Both the position numbers and the translations under genes were made by a program. DNA of 64,000 nucleotides from Streptomyces sp. SM11 (GTDB lineage Bacteria; Actinomycetota; Actinomycetes; Streptomycetales; Streptomycetaceae), in contig NZ_NEUE01000228.1 in assembly GCF_002910905.1 (NCBI RefSeq), positions 86,282-150,281 on the forward strand, written 5' to 3'. Below the pieces are notes generated by a model. It did no database searches and had not been told where the DNA came from. It saw nothing but the letters and a program-made list of their open reading frames with translations. Below, piece after piece: positions 49,426 to 57,967 of the stretch. Numbering within the stretch: the first letter of the stretch is position 1; every line of letters starts with the position of its first letter.

Positions 49426-50688
49426 ATGTCCGAAGCGTCAAGGCCAGGTCCGCTGCGAGACCGCCGGCTTCTGGTGGTTTCGACCAACTACGCCCCGGAG
49501 CTCACGGGCATCGGCCCGTACGCCGCCCAGCTGGCGGAACACTGGGCCGCGTCCGGAGCCCGCGTCCGGGCGCTCACGGGCATGCCGCACTACCCCGCCT
49601 GGCGGCTGGAGGAGAGCTACCGGGGCGTCTGGCGGACGGTGGAGATACGTGACGGTGTCGGCGTACACCGGCGCCGCCATTACGTGCCGATCCGTCAGAC
49701 CGCCCTCAAGCGCGCCGCGTTCGAGGCGAGCGTCCTGGCCACCGGGTTGTTCGCCCCACCGCCCGGACGGCCCGACGCCGTGATCTCCCAGATGCCCAGT
49801 CTCGCCGGCGGTGTCATCGGAGCCCGCCTCGCCCGACACCACCGCGTCCCCCATCTCCCGGTCGTCCAGGACCTGATGGGCGCCGCCGCCGCGCAGAGCG
49901 GCATCCGGGGCGGCGGCCGGGCCGCAGCCGTCGCCGCGGCGGCCGAGCGGTACGCGTTGCGCGGGGCCGCCCTCGTCGGCGTCATCCACGAGAGCTTCGT
50001 CCCCGGCGTCAGGGCCCTCGGCGTCGACCCCGGCCGCATCCGCCTCGTCCCCAACTGGACCCATGTGCAGGCCCCCACCGCCGACCGGGCCGCGACCCGG
50101 GCCCGGCTCGGCTGGTCCGAGGGCACACCGGTCCTTCTGCACTCCGGCAACATGGGCCTCAAGCAGGGCCTGGAGGTCCTGGTGGACACCGCCCGCTCGG
50201 CACCGGACGTCCGCATCGTCCTGATGGGCGACGGCAATCAGCGCGACGCCCTGCGCGCCCGTGCCGACGGGCTGCCCAACGTGGACTTCCTGGCGCCGGC
50301 GCGGGCCGAGGAGTTCACCGACGTCCTCGCCGCCGCCGACGTCCTCGCGGTCACCCAGCGCGCCTCGGTCCTCGACATGAGCGTCCCCTCCAAGCTCACC
50401 TCCTACTTCACCTCGGGACGCCCCGTGATCGCCTCCGTCGCCGGCGAGGGCGGCACCGCGGACGAGGTCCGCCGCTCGCGGGCCGGGGTCCTCGTCGCTC
50501 CCGAGGACCCGGCCGCCCTGCTCGAAGCGGTACGGAAACTGGCCGCCGACCCGGCCGCCGCCGACGCCCTCGGGGCCGAGGGCCCGCGCTACGTCGCACG
50601 CCATCTGAGCCGGGAGGCGGGCCTCGCCCGCTTCGACGACCTGCTCGGCGAGGTCCTGCCGGGCGCACAAGGGGGCTCCCGCCGATGA
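49426..50688 (+). CDS. Glycosyltransferase family 4 (WcaI-like)
   Basis: A 420-residue GT-B enzyme that adds a sugar from a nucleotide sugar to a lipid-linked glycan in the cytoplasm. The N-terminal half has VSTNYAPELTGIGPYAAQLAEHW and GMPHYPAW, typical of WcaI-like colanic-acid transferases. The C-terminal donor domain has VLLHSGNMGLKQGLEVL and VPSKLTSYFTSGRPVIASV. ATG 49426 is the likely start. Its stop overlaps the start of the Wzz-like gene (ATGA), tying it to the polysaccharide operon. Confidence 0.9.
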   Translation: MSEASRPGPLRDRRLLVVSTNYAPELTGIGPYAAQLAEHWAASGARVRALTGMPHYPAWRLEESYRGVWRTVEIRDGVGVHRRRHYVPIRQTALKRAAFEASVLATGLFAPPPGRPDAVISQMPSLAGGVIGARLARHHRVPHLPVVQDLMGAAAAQSGIRGGGRAAAVAAAAERYALRGAALVGVIHESFVPGVRALGVDPGRIRLVPNWTHVQAPTADRAATRARLGWSEGTPVLLHSGNMGLKQGLEVLVDTARSAPDVRIVLMGDGNQRDALRARADGLPNVDFLAPARAEEFTDVLAAADVLAVTQRASVLDMSVPSKLTSYFTSGRPVIASVAGEGGTADEVRRSRAGVLVAPEDPAALLEAVRKLAADPAAADALGAEGPRYVARHLSREAGLARFDDLLGEVLPGAQGGSRR

Positions 50689-52424
50689 CGGCACAGCACC
50701 GCGCCCCGGACGACCAGGACGAGCCGGCGCTCCTGCGCGACCAGTTCCGCCAACTCCTGCGCTACCGACCTCTGCTGGCCACCGGTGTCGCGATCGGCCT
50801 GCTCGGCGGCGGCTACCTCGCCCTCGGCGGCGAGGACACCTACACCGCAACCGGCGAGGTGCTCGTCCGGTCCGCGATCTCCGACCCCTTCGCCGCCGGA
50901 GCCTCGGCGGACAAGGGCATCAACATCGGCTCCGAGCGCCAGACCGCCGTCAGCGACACCGTGGGCACCCTGGCCGCCGGGACCCTCCTCAAGGCGGGCG
51001 ACGACGTCACCGCCAACAAGCTGCTCGCCGGGCTCCAGGTCACCAACCCGCCCAACACCCTCGCGCTCCGTTTCTCCTACACCGGCGCCACTCCCGAGCA
51101 GGCCCGCGCCCGCGCCGAAGCTCTCGCCGGTGCCTATCTGACCCACCGCAAGGCACGCACCGAGGACAGCATCAAGAACATGTCCGACGGCTACCGCGCC
51201 CAGCTCGACCCGCTGGAGGAGAAACGAGACCTGCTGGAGAAGCAGATCGGCGCGGGCGCGGCGGACGACGTCAGCAGCGCCCGCGCCAACATCATCGTCG
51301 CCATCTCCGAGCTGACCCGGAAGATATCCGAGCTGAAGGCCCTGGACACCACTCCCGGCTACCTCAACAAGAAGCCCGTCGCCCCCACCACGCCCACCGG
51401 TGCGGGACTGCCCCTGCTCCTCGGGCTCGGCGGCGTCGTCGGCCTCGCGCTGGGGCTGCTGCTCTCCTGGGTGCGCCTCGTCTTCGACCCCGCCGTACGC
51501 TCCACCCGCGAGCTCGTCCACTCGCTCGGCGCACCCCTGCTCGGCACCCTGCCCAGGGAACGTGCCGCCGCCGGCAGCCTGCTCGCCATCGGCCGGGGCG
51601 GCTCCCGGCTCGCCGAGGAGTACCGCGCCGTCGCCTTCCGGCTCGCCTACGACCCGTCGTTCGCCGAGAGCCGCCGCCTGCTGGTCACCGCCCCGCGCGG
51701 CGACAGCACAGCGGCCGCCGCCGCGGCCGCCAACCTGTCCGCGGCCTTCGCCGAGATGGGCCGCGACGTGCTGCTCGTCGAGGCCGATCTGCGCACGCCG
51801 TCCCTCGCCGACGACCTCGGCTCCGCCGCCCACGAGGTGCGCCCGCCGCGCTGGGCCGGCGAGGAGGGCGACGGCCCCTGGCCCACCGGTGGCCGTTCCA
51901 ACGTCGACGTCCCCGGCTCCGGAGCCTTCGCGCTGATCCCCGGCACCACCGTCGACAACGTGCCGCGCGCCCTGACCTCCCCGTCCGTCGGCCGCATCGT
52001 CGCGGAGGCCGACCGGCCCGGCGTCGTCGTCATCGTCCTCGCCCCGCCCGTCCTGTCCTACGCGGACGCGGTCGCCCTGGTCGACCGGGTCGAGGGCGTC
52101 ATGATCGTCTGCGATCCGCGCGAGGTGCACCGCGGCGACCTGGAACGTATCCGCGAGATCATCGGCGCCTCCGGGGGCTCCGTGCTCGGCGCCCTGCTCC
52201 ACACGGGCCGCAGCCGGCTGCGCGGGGCCGACCGCGGCGCCAAGTCCTCCCGCCGCCGCTCCACCGGCAGGGACGGCGGCAGGGACGGCGGTGGGGGCGG
52301 CGGCAGGGGCGGCGGTGGGGGCGGCGGAGCCCCGGCGACCGGGGCGGACGCTCCCGAGCGCACCGGCGATCCCGCCGAGACCCTCGGCCTGCGCTCCGTC
52401 ACCCTGCCGGCCGCGCGCAGGTGA
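50685..52424 (+). CDS. Wzz/Wzc-like polysaccharide chain-length protein with degenerate kinase domain
   Basis: A 579-residue membrane protein. One helix near 27-47 and another near 242-265 flank an outside domain with a coiled coil (SIKNMSDGYRAQLDPLEEKR); this is the Wzz chain-length layout. The cytoplasmic part matches the BY-kinase fold, but the Walker A is APRGDST at 336-342 with no lysine, while a Walker B-like VLLVEADLRTP near 361-371 remains. So ATP use is doubtful. The last 60 residues are Gly/Arg-rich with no tyrosine cluster. It overlaps both neighbours (ATGA upstream, GTGA downstream). Confidence 0.88.
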   Translation: MTAQHRAPDDQDEPALLRDQFRQLLRYRPLLATGVAIGLLGGGYLALGGEDTYTATGEVLVRSAISDPFAAGASADKGINIGSERQTAVSDTVGTLAAGTLLKAGDDVTANKLLAGLQVTNPPNTLALRFSYTGATPEQARARAEALAGAYLTHRKARTEDSIKNMSDGYRAQLDPLEEKRDLLEKQIGAGAADDVSSARANIIVAISELTRKISELKALDTTPGYLNKKPVAPTTPTGAGLPLLLGLGGVVGLALGLLLSWVRLVFDPAVRSTRELVHSLGAPLLGTLPRERAAAGSLLAIGRGGSRLAEEYRAVAFRLAYDPSFAESRRLLVTAPRGDSTAAAAAAANLSAAFAEMGRDVLLVEADLRTPSLADDLGSAAHEVRPPRWAGEEGDGPWPTGGRSNVDVPGSGAFALIPGTTVDNVPRALTSPSVGRIVAEADRPGVVVIVLAPPVLSYADAVALVDRVEGVMIVCDPREVHRGDLERIREIIGASGGSVLGALLHTGRSRLRGADRGAKSSRRRSTGRDGGRDGGGGGGRGGGGGGGAPATGADAPERTGDPAETLGLRSVTLPAARR

Positions 52425-53665
52425 GAGCCCGCACCGCCGTCCTCTGCTCGGTCATGGACCAGGGCGTGGCGGCGCTCACCAACATCCTGGTGCTGGTCGC
52501 AGCTGCCCGGCTCTCCACCGTCACCGACTTCGCCCGCTTCTCCGCGGTCTACCTGGTCTTCACGGTGCTTCTCGGCGTCTCGGGCGCGTACACCGGGCAG
52601 CCCCTCGTGCTCAAGCGCGGCGCGGGGGAGGAGACCCGGGGCGCGTGCCGGTCCGCCGTCACCTTCACCGTGCTCGCCGCCACCGCGCTCGGCGCCCTGC
52701 TCGGGGCCGTCTGCGTCCTCGTCCCCGGCGACACCGCCCGCGCCCTGATGATGCTCGGCCTCGTGCTCCCCGTGGTGCTGGGGCAGGACGCCGTGCGGTA
52801 CGCTTTCTCCACGCTCCAGCAGCCCCATCTCGCGCTGGTCTGTGACCTGTTGCGGCTCGGCTGCGCGGTCGGGGCGCTCTCCGCCCAGGACTACGGGGCG
52901 TCCCCGGCCCGTCTGACCGCCGTCTGGGGCCTGTCCGCCCTGCCCGCCCTGCTCCTGTCCGCCGCCCTCCTCCACCGGGCCACGACGGGGGCCCCGGTGC
53001 GGCTGCGCCCGATGCTGCGGCGCGGCCACCTCGGGCAGCGCTTCACCGTCGAGTTCGGCGTGGGCAACGCGACCGGCCAGCTGTCCGTGCTCGGCCTCGG
53101 CGCGGTCGGCGACCCGCTCCTGGTCGGCGCTCTGCGCGGGGCGACGACCCTCTTCGGGCCGCTCAACGTGCTCTACACCTCGGCCACTTCCTTCGGCCCC
53201 CCGCTGCTCGGCCGGATCGGCGACGAGCGCCGCCGGGTCCGGGCCACCGCCCTCCTCGCCGCCGTCCTCGCGGCGACCGCCGCGCTCTGGGCCACCGTGC
53301 TCGCCCTGCTGCCCGACAGCGCGGGGCGCGAGCTGCTCGGCGACACCTGGCCCACGGCCGCCGCGCTGCTCCCGGCGACGGGCAGCCAGTACGCGGCGAT
53401 GGCCGTCGGCACCTGCGGACTGCTCGCCCTGCGGATGCTCGACCCGCGCACCACCCTCTCCATCCAGGTCGTCTTCTCGCTCACCGCCGTGGCGTTCCTC
53501 GCGGGCGGCTACGTCGTCGGGGGCGTCCCGGGCGCCGCCTGGGGGCTGTTCCTGGGGTCGCTCTGCAAGGCCGTCGCGACCTGGATCAGGGTGGCCCGGC
53601 TGCGCCGCCGCGCCCCGGCTCCGGAGGAGACCGTCACCGCCGGCGCTTCGCCCCCTGCTCCCTGA
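52421..53665 (+). CDS. Polysaccharide flippase (Wzx/MATE-like membrane protein)
   Basis: A 414-residue protein with about 12 hydrophobic helices and few charged loops, in the MOP/MATE-like fold of O-antigen and exopolysaccharide flippases (LTNILVLVAAARLSTVTDFARF; GVSGAYTGQPLVLKRG). The GTG start overlaps the Wzz-like gene. It would move the lipid-linked repeat unit across the membrane before polymerisation. Motif support is modest, as is usual for Wzx; position between a Wzz and a Wzy-like gene is the main evidence. Confidence 0.8.
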   Translation: MRARTAVLCSVMDQGVAALTNILVLVAAARLSTVTDFARFSAVYLVFTVLLGVSGAYTGQPLVLKRGAGEETRGACRSAVTFTVLAATALGALLGAVCVLVPGDTARALMMLGLVLPVVLGQDAVRYAFSTLQQPHLALVCDLLRLGCAVGALSAQDYGASPARLTAVWGLSALPALLLSAALLHRATTGAPVRLRPMLRRGHLGQRFTVEFGVGNATGQLSVLGLGAVGDPLLVGALRGATTLFGPLNVLYTSATSFGPPLLGRIGDERRRVRATALLAAVLAATAALWATVLALLPDSAGRELLGDTWPTAAALLPATGSQYAAMAVGTCGLLALRMLDPRTTLSIQVVFSLTAVAFLAGGYVVGGVPGAAWGLFLGSLCKAVATWIRVARLRRRAPAPEETVTAGASPPAP

Positions 53666-55124
53666 ACGTGCTGATCAGCAGGAGACACAGCGCGGCGATG
53701 GCCAGCTTCCCCGCCGCCTGGAGCAGCGGGCCGCGCAGCAGGATGAAGGTGTATCCGGCGATCAGCGGCGCGGCGATGGCCAGCACGCTTCCGGGGCCGG
53801 GCCCCGCCCGCGTGACGGCCCGCGCGTACCGGCGGTCGGTACGGGCCGCCGCATAGCCGATCAGCGCCATCCCGCCGACCATCCCGGTCGCGCCGAAGTC
53901 GACCCAGAACTCCGTCCACAGCGGGGCCGAGAGGTTGGTCATCCGCAGCCCCATCCACTGGCCGACCCGGACGCCGGTGTCCTCCGGCTTCCCGCTCCAC
54001 ACGGCGCGCGGCACGAAGAACAGGGCCGAGCCCGTCAGCTGGCGGCCGTAGGTGTGGCCCCGGGTGTCGACCCACGAGATGGTGTTGGCGAACATCACCA
54101 TCTGGTCGTAGTCCTTGGTCACGAGCGGCTCGAAGACCGAGGTCGACTGCACGGTCCGCTGTCCCCCCTCGTCGTACCGGAACTTGTCCGCGTACGGGAA
54201 CACCACCAGCGCCCCCACCACCCCCGTCGCCAGAACCGTGCGGTAGACCGCCGCGCTGCTCGGGAACGCGGTGAACACGAACGCCACCAGCACCGTCAGG
54301 AACCAGTAACGGGCGTTGGACACGGGGTTGTTCACCAGAAGGTTCAGCGCCGCCAGTGCCACCCACACCAGCACCGTCGACGGGGTGCGCCGGGCCCGGT
54401 AGGAGGTCGCCAGGCGGCGGGTGTAGAAGAGCAGCGCCAGCAGCGCCGGGACCTGCCCGAAGCCCTTGAGGAACGCCGAGCCGGCCTGGGAGCCCTCCGA
54501 GGCGACCCCGCTCGCCGCCACGGTCTCGTTGATCTCCTGCCGGCTGGAGAAGAAGACCGCGGGCCCGCCCAGCTTCATCACGTAGAACGCGCTCGCCGCG
54601 AAGGCCACCAGCACCAGCAGCCGCAGTCGCAGCGGATGCGCCAGTGCGGGCCCGCCGGTGGACCGCGGGGAGGGCCTGCGCCGCCGCAGCGGGCGCCGTG
54701 AGGCCAGCAGCGCCCCCAGGTCGAAGGCGGCACACCCCACCAGGACCATCGCGACGGCCGTGACCAGGTCCTGGCGCGGCCCCACCATCGGCGTCGGCGT
54801 CTGTCCGATCACCACCTGGGCGAACGGGGCCACTCCCATCGCGATGTACACGAACATCCAGATGACGCCCTGGAGCAGCCGCCGCCGGGTGGAGAGGATC
54901 ATCGTCGCGAGCCGGGCCCCCGCGTAGCAGGTCAGGACCAGCTGGAGCCAGTACGCGGTGTCCCGGACGCCGCTGCCGGGCTGCGCGGCGATCACCGCGG
55001 GCAGGAAGCAGACCAGACCCAGGATCAGCGGCACCGCCAGCGCACGCGACAGCATGGCCCAGGCGATCGGCCGCGCGGCCGTGTCGTCGGCCGGTCCGTG
55101 CGCCGACGTGTGCACCGACGTCAT
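53634..55124 (-). CDS. O-antigen polymerase-like membrane protein (Wzy type)
   Basis: A 496-residue protein with about 12 helices and a large external loop in the second half (FRYDEGGQRTVQSTSVFEPL, then RGHTYGRQLTGSALFFVPRAVW), the layout of oligosaccharide-repeat polymerases. RAVWSGKPEDTG resembles the loop of EpsG/OrpB-like proteins. I choose ATG 55124 with GGGGGG before it; GTG 55157 is possible. It is convergent with the flippase and overlaps its end by 32 bases. The polymerase role is inferred from topology and neighbours. Confidence 0.8.
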   Translation of the reverse strand: MTSVHTSAHGPADDTAARPIAWAMLSRALAVPLILGLVCFLPAVIAAQPGSGVRDTAYWLQLVLTCYAGARLATMILSTRRRLLQGVIWMFVYIAMGVAPFAQVVIGQTPTPMVGPRQDLVTAVAMVLVGCAAFDLGALLASRRPLRRRRPSPRSTGGPALAHPLRLRLLVLVAFAASAFYVMKLGGPAVFFSSRQEINETVAASGVASEGSQAGSAFLKGFGQVPALLALLFYTRRLATSYRARRTPSTVLVWVALAALNLLVNNPVSNARYWFLTVLVAFVFTAFPSSAAVYRTVLATGVVGALVVFPYADKFRYDEGGQRTVQSTSVFEPLVTKDYDQMVMFANTISWVDTRGHTYGRQLTGSALFFVPRAVWSGKPEDTGVRVGQWMGLRMTNLSAPLWTEFWVDFGATGMVGGMALIGYAAARTDRRYARAVTRAGPGPGSVLAIAAPLIAGYTFILLRGPLLQAAGKLAIAALCLLLISTFREQGAKRRR

Positions 55125-55231
55125 GCGCCCCCCGGGGATCAGTGAATCGCTGAACACTCTAACGAATCAGCCCACTTGAGGAGGGCCGATGGCTACCCTG
55201 TGAACAATTGGCCGCAGTCGAGGGGACTCTG

Positions 55232-56395
55232 GTGAGAATCCTGCACGTCGTCACGCTCCACACCCCGGACCACGCCTTCGGCGGTCCGACCCGGGTGGCG
55301 CTCAACCTGTCCAGGGTCCAGCGGGCCGCCGGGGACGACGCCCGCATCATGGCTCTCGGTGACGGCTTCCCGGACGGTGAGCTGCCCAGCCACGTCGAGG
55401 GAGTTCCGGTCCATCTCTTCCAGGCCCGGCACCTGCTCCCGATGTTCGAGGTCAGCGGGATCACTTCCGCCGCACTGCTGAACACCGCCCGCCGCATGAT
55501 GCGCGGCGCCGACCTCGTGCACGTCCATCTGATGCGGGACCTGGTGACCCTGCCCGCCGCCCTCCTCGCGCTCGCGACCCGTACCCCCCTGGTCGTCCAG
55601 ACCCACGGCATGATCGACCCGACCGAGAAGAAGGTCGCCCAGCTCACCGACCTGCTCGGGGTGCGCAGGGTGCTGCGCGGTGCGGACGCCGTCCTGCACC
55701 TCACCGAGATGGAGCGGCTCGATGTGAACGCCGTCGCCGCCCCCGTCCCGCTCACCCGCACCGTACGGCTGGTCAACGGCGTCCGCCCGCAGGAGCGCAA
55801 GCCCGCCCGCGCCCCCGGCCGGCCGCCGACCGTGCTCTACCTCGCCCGGATCCAGCAGCGCAAGCGGCCCGAGGACTTCGTCGCCGCGATGCCGCACATC
55901 CTCGCCCGTCACCCGGACGCCCGCTTCGTCCTGGCCGGGCCGGACACCGGCGCGCTGCCCGGCACCCTCGCCCTCGCCCGGAAACTGGGCGTCATGGACT
56001 CCTTGGACCATGTGGGGCCGCTGGAGCACGACGAGGTCCTCGCCGCGGGACGCGAGGCCGATGTGTACGTGCTGCCGGCGATCGAAGAGCCGTTTCCGGT
56101 CTCGGTCCTGGAGGCGATGTCGGTCGGCACCCCCGTCGTCATCACCCGCACCTGCGGGCAGGCCCCCGATGTGGCGGAGGCGGGGGCGGGCCGGGTGATC
56201 GACAGCCGCGTCGGCGAGGACGCGGCCAACGCCCGCAAGGTCGCCGACGCGATCCTGGAGCTCCTGGAGCCGGAGGCCGCCGAGCAGGCGGGCAAGGCCG
56301 CCTGGGAGCTGGTCAACGACCGCTTCACCATCGATGCCGTCACCACCACCCTCCGGCGGACCTACGAGGACGTGGTCCGCCGGAGGCGAGGGTGA
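55232..56395 (+). CDS. Glycosyltransferase family 4
   Basis: A 387-residue GT-B glycosyltransferase: N-terminal HVVTLHTPDHAFGGPTRVALNL, an acceptor-side segment DLVHVHLMRDLVTLPAALL, and the donor domain VLYLARIQQRKRPEDFVAA with the EX7E-type motif EEPFPVSVLEAMSVGTPVV. GTG 55232 has GAGGGG 6 bases upstream. TACCCT at 55194-55199 may be its -10. It is divergent from the wzy-like gene and convergent with the GT2 gene. Confidence 0.92.
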   Translation: MRILHVVTLHTPDHAFGGPTRVALNLSRVQRAAGDDARIMALGDGFPDGELPSHVEGVPVHLFQARHLLPMFEVSGITSAALLNTARRMMRGADLVHVHLMRDLVTLPAALLALATRTPLVVQTHGMIDPTEKKVAQLTDLLGVRRVLRGADAVLHLTEMERLDVNAVAAPVPLTRTVRLVNGVRPQERKPARAPGRPPTVLYLARIQQRKRPEDFVAAMPHILARHPDARFVLAGPDTGALPGTLALARKLGVMDSLDHVGPLEHDEVLAAGREADVYVLPAIEEPFPVSVLEAMSVGTPVVITRTCGQAPDVAEAGAGRVIDSRVGEDAANARKVADAILELLEPEAAEQAGKAAWELVNDRFTIDAVTTTLRRTYEDVVRRRRG

Positions 56396-56407
56396 GCGCC
56401 GGAGCCG

Positions 56408-57244
56408 TCAACGCAGGTGCTTCTCTCGAGACTTGAGGGCGATCTGCCAGCGGTAGAAGCTCATCGCCAGCGCGAAGTCGAAGCCCGCCCGGCCGTCCAG
56501 GAAGCCCCGCCGGTAGAGGTACATGTAGGCGAAGGACACCACCGGTTTGAACGGCGCCTTGTGGAACAACTGCCCCTGACGGGACTTCACCTGGCGCACC
56601 TGCTCCTTCACCTGAGGGTGCTGCTCCAGCCACGCCTCCCAGTCCGAGTAGCGGTTGTGCCGTTCGAACCAGGCGGTCACCGGGTCGAGGTCCTGGTGCT
56701 CGATGGGGTGGGTGAGCGTCCCCACGGTCGCCGCGACCGGCTGGTAGTGGCCCTCGACCTCACCGATGCCCGGGGCGTCCAGGTCCCCGACCTCCGGGTA
56801 GTGGGAGCGGGTCCGGTCGGTCAACGACCGCTTGCGGATGGTGTAGCCGTGCCGCAGCCGCTTCCCCGAGAACCAGTAGCCGAGCGGGATGTCGTACGCG
56901 GCCGGCTTCGGGGCCGCCGGGTCGCGGAAGGTCTCCCGCAGCTCGGCCAGCAGCCCGGGACTCAGCCGCTCGTCGCCGTCCAGGAGCAGGATCCAGTCCA
57001 GATCGGTGCGGACGTTCTCCAGGCACCACTGCTTCTTGCGCGGGTGGCCGCCGTCCCAGGTGTACGTGACCACCTCGGCCCCGCACTCCTCGGCGATCCT
57101 GACGGTGTCGTCGGTGCTGTGGGAGTCCACCACCACGACCGCTTCGAAGTGGCCGAGCACCGATCTCACCGCCTCGGCGATGTTCAGGCCCTCGTTCTTG
57201 GTGGGGATCGCCACGGCTATGGGGAGTGGCTTTCCTGCGGTCAT
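56408..57244 (-). CDS. Glycosyltransferase family 2 (WaaE/KdtX-like)
   Basis: A 278-residue GT-A enzyme: AVAIPTKNEGLNIAEAVRSV, VVVVDSHSTDDTVRIAEE, and the metal-binding LLLDGDERLSPGLLAEL (DxD-like). The C-terminal YMYLYRRGFLDGRAGFDFALAMSFY is typical of the WaaE/lipopolysaccharide core beta-glucosyltransferase group. GGAGCCGAGGA precedes the ATG, whose first bases overlap the stop of the lipoprotein gene, so the two are coupled. Confidence 0.92.
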   Translation of the reverse strand: MTAGKPLPIAVAIPTKNEGLNIAEAVRSVLGHFEAVVVVDSHSTDDTVRIAEECGAEVVTYTWDGGHPRKKQWCLENVRTDLDWILLLDGDERLSPGLLAELRETFRDPAAPKPAAYDIPLGYWFSGKRLRHGYTIRKRSLTDRTRSHYPEVGDLDAPGIGEVEGHYQPVAATVGTLTHPIEHQDLDPVTAWFERHNRYSDWEAWLEQHPQVKEQVRQVKSRQGQLFHKAPFKPVVSFAYMYLYRRGFLDGRAGFDFALAMSFYRWQIALKSREKHLR

Positions 57245-57963
57245 TCCTCGGCTCCTTCGGGCAGCCAGGCGTAGCAGCCTGTTGAGGTGAACGTGCGGGC
57301 GGACTTCGGGATCGTGATCGTCCGGGACTCCCCGGAGCCGGAGGTGCCGGAGCTCAGTTCCTTGTCGCCCGCCCCGGTGATCCGCCACGAGCAGCTCGCG
57401 GTGGGGGAGGCGGAGCGGTAACCGCCCGGCCGCAGCGCCTTCCCGGTGTGCGTGCCGTCCGGGTAGGCGTACGTGGCCTCGTCCACCAGGTCCTGGTGCT
57501 GGGGGCAGAGTCCGGCGACCGCGTCCGCCGCGTCCGGGATCTCGTCCGTCGCGATGGCTCCGACGGCGGTGTCCCGGTCGGCCTTGACCAGATAGCGGAG
57601 CTTGTCGCAGGTCTCCTGGCCGGTCTGGAGCACGGCGGCCGGGTCCATGCCCTTCGGCACCCGGTCCGCCAGATACTCCTTCTGCTTCTTCGTGAAGGTC
57701 CCGGTGGCCGGGGTGATCGCGTCGGACGGTGTCTTCGGGCCCGTGGCGGCGGGAGCGGACGGACCGGCGGCCGCCGGCTCCTCCGGCTGCTCCGCTGTGG
57801 GCGTGGCGGGTGTCGTGGGCGTGCCGGGGACGGCGGGCCCGGAGGCCGCGGGGCGCTGGGCGCCGGCGGCCTCCGGACCGTTCCCGTCCGCGGACGAGCC
57901 GCAGGCGGCCAGCGCCGCCGCCGTCAGGACGACGGCGACGCAGGCCGGGAACGGATTCCTCAT
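57241..57963 (-). CDS. Lipoprotein of unknown function
   Basis: A 240-residue lipoprotein with signal ACVAVVLTAAALAAC (lipobox LAAC, Cys near 21), then a 65-residue Pro/Ala/Thr/Gly linker suited to cross the wall. The outer domain has four cysteines that could form two disulfides (QETCDKLRYL, AGLCPQHQDLVDEA, SCSWRITG, GCYAWLP). It lies between the LamG protein and the GT2 gene, with an ATG overlap to the latter, so it is part of the polysaccharide operon. No family is recognised beyond this layout. Confidence 0.8.
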   Translation of the reverse strand: MRNPFPACVAVVLTAAALAACGSSADGNGPEAAGAQRPAASGPAVPGTPTTPATPTAEQPEEPAAAGPSAPAATGPKTPSDAITPATGTFTKKQKEYLADRVPKGMDPAAVLQTGQETCDKLRYLVKADRDTAVGAIATDEIPDAADAVAGLCPQHQDLVDEATYAYPDGTHTGKALRPGGYRSASPTASCSWRITGAGDKELSSGTSGSGESRTITIPKSARTFTSTGCYAWLPEGAEE

Positions 57964-57967
57964 GAGA

